Assembly: GCF_039540975.1 (NCBI RefSeq)
Contig: NZ_BAABFL010000074.1
Location: forward strand, 1-64,000
Length of the DNA: 64,000 nt
DNA from: Kistimonas scapharcae
GTDB lineage: Bacteria; Pseudomonadota; Gammaproteobacteria; Pseudomonadales; Endozoicomonadaceae
Reading direction: 5' to 3'
Under the pieces are notes generated by a model, which saw nothing but the letters and a program-made list of their open reading frames with translations, had not been told where the DNA came from and ran no database searches. This document shows positions 61,140 through 64,000 of the stretch, one piece after another. Within the stretch, counting starts at the first letter, position 1, and every line of letters begins with the position of its first letter. Both the position numbers and the translations under genes were made by a program.

Positions 61140-62882
61140 ATGAACGTGCTTAAAGTACTCGAACACCAGCTCACCCAGGCCCTTATCGCGGCCGGCGCCC
61201 CGGAAGGCAGCAATGCCATGGTTCGCACCAGCGCCCGTGCTCAATTTGGCGATTACCAGGCCAACGGCATCATGCCCGCTGCAAAAAAAATGGGCATGAA
61301 TCCCCGTGAACTGGCACAGCAGGTCGTGGACAAACTGGAACTGGGCGGCATCATCGAAAAGGCCGAAATCGCCGGCCCCGGTTTTATCAACCTTTTCATC
61401 AATGCCGGCTGGCTGGCGGGTGAACTGGACGGCTACAGCAAGGATCCCCGCGCCGGCGCAAGCGAAAGCGCAGAAAAACAGAACATTGTTGTGGACTACT
61501 CTGCTCCGAATGTTGCCAAGGAAATGCACGTTGGTCACCTGCGTTCCACGATCATTGGTGACGCAGTGGTAAGAACCCTGGAATTTCTGGGGCACAACGT
61601 CGTCCGTGCCAACCACATCGGCGACTGGGGCACCCAGTTCGGCATGCTGATTGCCCACCTGGAAGAACTGCAGAAAGAAAATCCGGAAATCATGTCTGCC
61701 GAACTGGCCGATCTGGAAGAGTTCTACCGGGAATCCAAGAAGCATTACGACAGCAACCCGGAATTTGCCGAGCGCGCCCGTAACTACGTCGTCAAACTGC
61801 AGCGTGGTGACGAGTGGTGTCTGGAAATGTGGCAGAAACTGGTTGATGTCACCCTGGAACAGAACCAGCGTAACTACGACCGTCTGAATGTCACCCTGAC
61901 CCGTGAAGACGCCATGGGCGAAAGCATGTACAACGACATGCTGCCCGGCATCATCCAGGATCTGGAAGCCAAAGGGCTGGCGGTGGAAGATCAGGGAGCC
62001 AAAGTCGTCTATCTGGACGAATTCAAGAACAAGGACGGCGACCCCATGGGCGTTATCGTCCAGAAGAAAGACGGTGGCTTCCTCTACACTACGACCGACA
62101 TCGCCTGCGCCAAGTACCGCTACGAAACCCTGAACGCCAACCGGGTGCTGTATTACATCGACGCCCGCCAGGCCCAGCACCTGCAGCAGGCCTGGACCAT
62201 TGTCCGCAAAGCCGGTTATGTGCCTGAATCGGTACCGCTGGAGCACCACGCGTTTGGCGTCATGCTGGGCAAGGATGGCAAACCGTTCAAGACCAGAAGC
62301 GGTGGCGTCGTCAAACTGTCGGAACTGCTGGACGAAGCCGAAGAGCGGGCAGCGCGCCTGATTGCCCAGAAAGGGGCTGACCTCACCGAAGAGCAGAAGG
62401 TAGAAGTCATCAAGGCCGTGGCCATGGGCGCGGTGAAATATTCCGACCTGTCCAAGAACCGGACCAGCGACTACATCTTTGACTGGGACAACATGCTGTC
62501 TTTCGAAGGCAACACAGCTCCCTACATGATGTATGCCTACACCCGGATTCGCAGCATCTTCCGCAAGGCGGGTGTCAATGAGTCCGACCTGACCGGCAAC
62601 ATCAGCCTGACTGAAGCCGAAGAGCGTGCACTGGCACTGAAGGTCATGCAGTTCAGCGAAACCATCGACACCGTCGTTCGTGAAGGCATGCCACACTTTA
62701 TGTGTGCCTACCTGTACGATCTGGCAGGCGCGTTCATGAAATTCTATGAAGCCTGCCCGGTTAACAAGGCGGGTGTCGAAGAAGATGTACGGAACAGCCG
62801 ACTACTGCTGTGTGCACTAACAGCCCGTGCTCTGAAACTGGGTCTGGGACTGCTGGGTATCAATACTGTCGAACAGATGTAA
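61140..62882 (+). CDS. argS: Arginyl-tRNA synthetase
   Basis: 580 residues (E. coli 577), class I synthetase. The N-terminal Add-1 domain (MNVLKVLEHQLTQALIAAGAPEG…RTSARAQFGDYQANGIM) precedes the catalytic domain with the HIGH motif variant in SAPNVAKEMHVGHLRSTIIGD and IGDWGTQFGMLI. As usual for many ArgRS, a KMSKS box is replaced, here GKPFKTRSGGVVKL. The C-terminal DALR anticodon domain ends LGINTVEQM. AAGGAT lies 10 bp upstream of the ATG. The opposite strand has a 591-codon open frame, which is a coding shadow. Confidence 0.98.
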   Translation: MNVLKVLEHQLTQALIAAGAPEGSNAMVRTSARAQFGDYQANGIMPAAKKMGMNPRELAQQVVDKLELGGIIEKAEIAGPGFINLFINAGWLAGELDGYSKDPRAGASESAEKQNIVVDYSAPNVAKEMHVGHLRSTIIGDAVVRTLEFLGHNVVRANHIGDWGTQFGMLIAHLEELQKENPEIMSAELADLEEFYRESKKHYDSNPEFAERARNYVVKLQRGDEWCLEMWQKLVDVTLEQNQRNYDRLNVTLTREDAMGESMYNDMLPGIIQDLEAKGLAVEDQGAKVVYLDEFKNKDGDPMGVIVQKKDGGFLYTTTDIACAKYRYETLNANRVLYYIDARQAQHLQQAWTIVRKAGYVPESVPLEHHAFGVMLGKDGKPFKTRSGGVVKLSELLDEAEERAARLIAQKGADLTEEQKVEVIKAVAMGAVKYSDLSKNRTSDYIFDWDNMLSFEGNTAPYMMYAYTRIRSIFRKAGVNESDLTGNISLTEAEERALALKVMQFSETIDTVVREGMPHFMCAYLYDLAGAFMKFYEACPVNKAGVEEDVRNSRLLLCALTARALKLGLGLLGINTVEQM

Positions 62883-62890
62883 CCTGTAAC

Positions 62891-62926
62891 AATAAACAAC
62901 GGCAGCTTTCGCTGCCGTTGTTTATT
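62891..62926. terminator. Bidirectional terminator after argS
   Basis: AATAAACAACGGCAGC (62891-62906), TTTC loop, GCTGCCGTTGTTTATT (62911-62926): a perfect 16-bp stem. Its right edge touches the stop codon of the convergent gene at 62926. Confidence 0.9.
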
Positions 62927-63723
62927 TACAGATCCGCATTTGCCTGCCGCTGTGACTCCATCAGCGCCTCATAGTCGCCCGTCAACTCATTCATTTTTCG
63001 CAGAATGGATTCCGTCGTCACCGAAATCACCGTCGGGACATAACGCCCTTCCTTCTCACCTTTGAATCCAGCCTTGGAAAACTGCCACTGCGCCTGCACC
63101 TTGGTCAGTTTCTTCTGGATCATGGCACTGTTTTCCGGTGCTGCACGAAGAAACTGCAGCGATTCATCGAAAAGTGTAATCGAATCGTGCAATTCCCCGT
63201 GAATCTCCTCAGCATCCACTCCCCAGGCCATCGCCATGTAGCGGGCCGCAATGCGCTGGGACAACATTCGCTGCCGACCGGAGACATTGACCAGTTTTGC
63301 GTTATTGCCACCAGCATGCTGCTGAATCAACGTCACTACATCATTCGACAATGTCAGGAGTTCATTGCTTTTTCTCAAGACCCAGATTGCATCCTGCCTA
63401 TCAGGCGTCGCCAGTGCCTGTACCCGATACTGCTGCCAGACCTCCTCTACCCGAGCCAGCCTATCACGGATTTTCTGTGTCGGCGCATAATCAGACAACT
63501 CAAGAAACTGTTGCTCAAACAGGGCAATACTGGCATCCAGCTGTTTCTGCGCCACCTCAGTGTTTACACCGGCTCCCAGCATCAGGTAATTCTTCACGAT
63601 CCGCTGTGACAACATCCGCTGCCGCCCCGATTTGTTCACTGCCTCAGCATCCGTCAACACCGCCTCAACCGGCAATGATGTCGCCAGCAGCATAATCAAA
63701 AACAATGCAGGTAATCGGCCCAT
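62926..63723 (-). CDS. Periplasmic PilJ-N domain protein, putative nitrogen-compound sensor
   Basis: 265 residues from the ATG at 63723, which has AAGG 8 bp upstream (an ATG two codons earlier is too close to it). A signal peptide (about 1-21, LPALFLIMLLATSLPVEA) leads to two copies of the PilJ N-terminal module, each with the family motif: NKSGRQRMLSQRIVKNYLM and VNVSGRQRMLSQRIAARYMAM, separated by about 110 residues. This all-helical domain occurs in nitrate/nitrite sensors and in PilJ. There is no membrane helix after the signal and no signalling domain, so it is a free periplasmic protein. A sigma-54-type promoter and NtrC-like dyad upstream suggest nitrogen control. Confidence 0.8.
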   Translation of the reverse strand: MGRLPALFLIMLLATSLPVEAVLTDAEAVNKSGRQRMLSQRIVKNYLMLGAGVNTEVAQKQLDASIALFEQQFLELSDYAPTQKIRDRLARVEEVWQQYRVQALATPDRQDAIWVLRKSNELLTLSNDVVTLIQQHAGGNNAKLVNVSGRQRMLSQRIAARYMAMAWGVDAEEIHGELHDSITLFDESLQFLRAAPENSAMIQKKLTKVQAQWQFSKAGFKGEKEGRYVPTVISVTTESILRKMNELTGDYEALMESQRQANADL

Positions 63724-63772
63724 CAACATATCCTTCCCCTATACAATTCCTGTCGCATACTCGCAATGCCTA

Positions 63773-63788
63773 AGCAACATGTACGCCA
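63773..63788 (-). promoter_or_regulatory. Candidate sigma-54 promoter (-24/-12)
   Basis: On the minus strand TGGCGTACATGTTGCT matches the consensus TGGCACG-N4-TTGCW with the invariant GG and GC separated by 10 bp. It lies 49 bp upstream of the PilJ-N gene ATG, placing the start site near 63762. Confidence 0.6.
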
Positions 63789-63869
63789 CATAAATAATCA
63801 GTCAAAGAAAGGCTGTTACGTTTTATCAAACAAAAATTGGCTCAAAACGGGTCAACAAAGCACGCGCCA

Positions 63870-63886
63870 TGCACCGATTTGATGCA
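63870..63886. promoter_or_regulatory. Candidate NtrC-binding dyad
   Basis: TGCACCGATTTGATGCA matches the NtrC consensus TGCAC-N7-GTGCA with one mismatch (A for G in the right arm). Its centre is about 116 bp upstream of the start site predicted for the sigma-54 promoter, inside the usual enhancer distance. It could also serve a gene beyond the right edge. Confidence 0.5.
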
Positions 63887-63961
63887 CAAAACATACAAAA
63901 ATGGTGAGACAAAGGGGACAGGGGATTGGATATTCGTAATAAGCAAAAGGCGATAAAAGCG

Positions 63962-63994
63962 TCGGGAGCCTGCACTATACACGTCGACTCCCGA
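63962..63994. other. Inverted repeat at the right edge
   Basis: TCGGGAG (63962-63968) and CTCCCGA (63988-63994) form a 7-bp stem with a 19-nt loop in the gene-free end of the window (63730-64000). Its role is unknown; it may be part of a terminator or leader that continues beyond the window. Confidence 0.3.
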
Positions 63995-64000
63995 AATAAA

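Noticed and set aside
60921..62696. 591-codon open frame on the minus strand
   Set aside because: It is antisense to argS, whose full-length family match, ribosome-binding site and terminator are clear. The antisense frame is a codon-usage shadow.
63940..64000. Partial tRNA at the right edge
   Set aside because: The 7-bp stem at 63962-63994 lacks a T-loop or anticodon arm pattern on either strand.

Overview
The window reads as chromosomal DNA of a host-associated marine-type gammaproteobacterium. The housekeeping blocks keep Pseudomonas-like gene order: dsbD-aroQ-accBC-prmA-dusB-fis-purHD-retS, then hemE-gltDB-aroBK-pilQPONM-ponA-maeB-rpmE-priA. A type III secretion system (T3SS) cluster is joined to the left of them. 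The combination would fit an Oceanospirillales/Endozoicomonas-like organism. That placement is inference from gene content and order; no rRNA or other taxonomic marker is present.

Left region (1-12.2 kb): about twelve minus-strand T3SS genes, apparently transcribed from about 11.97 kb towards 0.49 kb. In transcription order they are: a 747-residue repeat protein of unknown function; a short needle-tip or filament-like protein; an LcrH/SycD-type chaperone; the large and small translocators (SctE, SctB); a putative gatekeeper (SctW); a TyeA-like protein; a class I chaperone; and SctI, SctJ, SctK and SctL. The ATPase, export gate, secretin, needle subunit and C-ring genes are absent, so the system must be completed elsewhere. 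The repeat protein is the most novel object here. It has a serine-rich N-terminus, a two-lobed hydrophobic hairpin, three near-identical 94-residue repeats (exact 282-bp period) and an acidic tyrosine cluster, which together make a credible T3SS effector candidate. The two translocators share a paralogous N-terminal half, each with a predicted chaperone-binding hexapeptide.

Middle region (12.2-47.2 kb): a CBS-domain protein, pyrophosphatase (ppa), DsbD, AroQ, the acetyl-CoA carboxylase subunits AccB and AccC, PrmA, a zinc-ribbon/DUF3426 membrane protein, dusB-fis, purH, purD, a RetS-like hybrid sensor kinase, hemE, ridA, an unrecognised lipoprotein, glutamate synthase (gltBD), the shikimate genes aroKB downstream of the type IV pilus operon pilMNOPQ, PBP1a, malic enzyme and ribosomal protein L31. 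In Pseudomonas RetS controls the switch towards T3SS expression, so a RetS-like gene about 13 kb from a T3SS cluster is notable.

Right region (47.4-64 kb): priA, then a long minus-strand series: tatABC-rsmE, hinT, hisIE, ubiE-ubiJ-ubiB, a DUF971 gene, hslVU and a SPOR-domain protein. An orphan wzz-like gene sits inside this series on the plus strand. Plus-strand argS follows, and then a periplasmic PilJ-N domain protein. The PilJ-N gene is preceded by a sigma-54-type -24/-12 promoter and an NtrC-like dyad about 116 bp further upstream, so it is probably nitrogen-regulated. Strong hairpin terminators separate most convergent genes. No tRNA, rRNA, CRISPR array, insertion sequence or integrase was seen.
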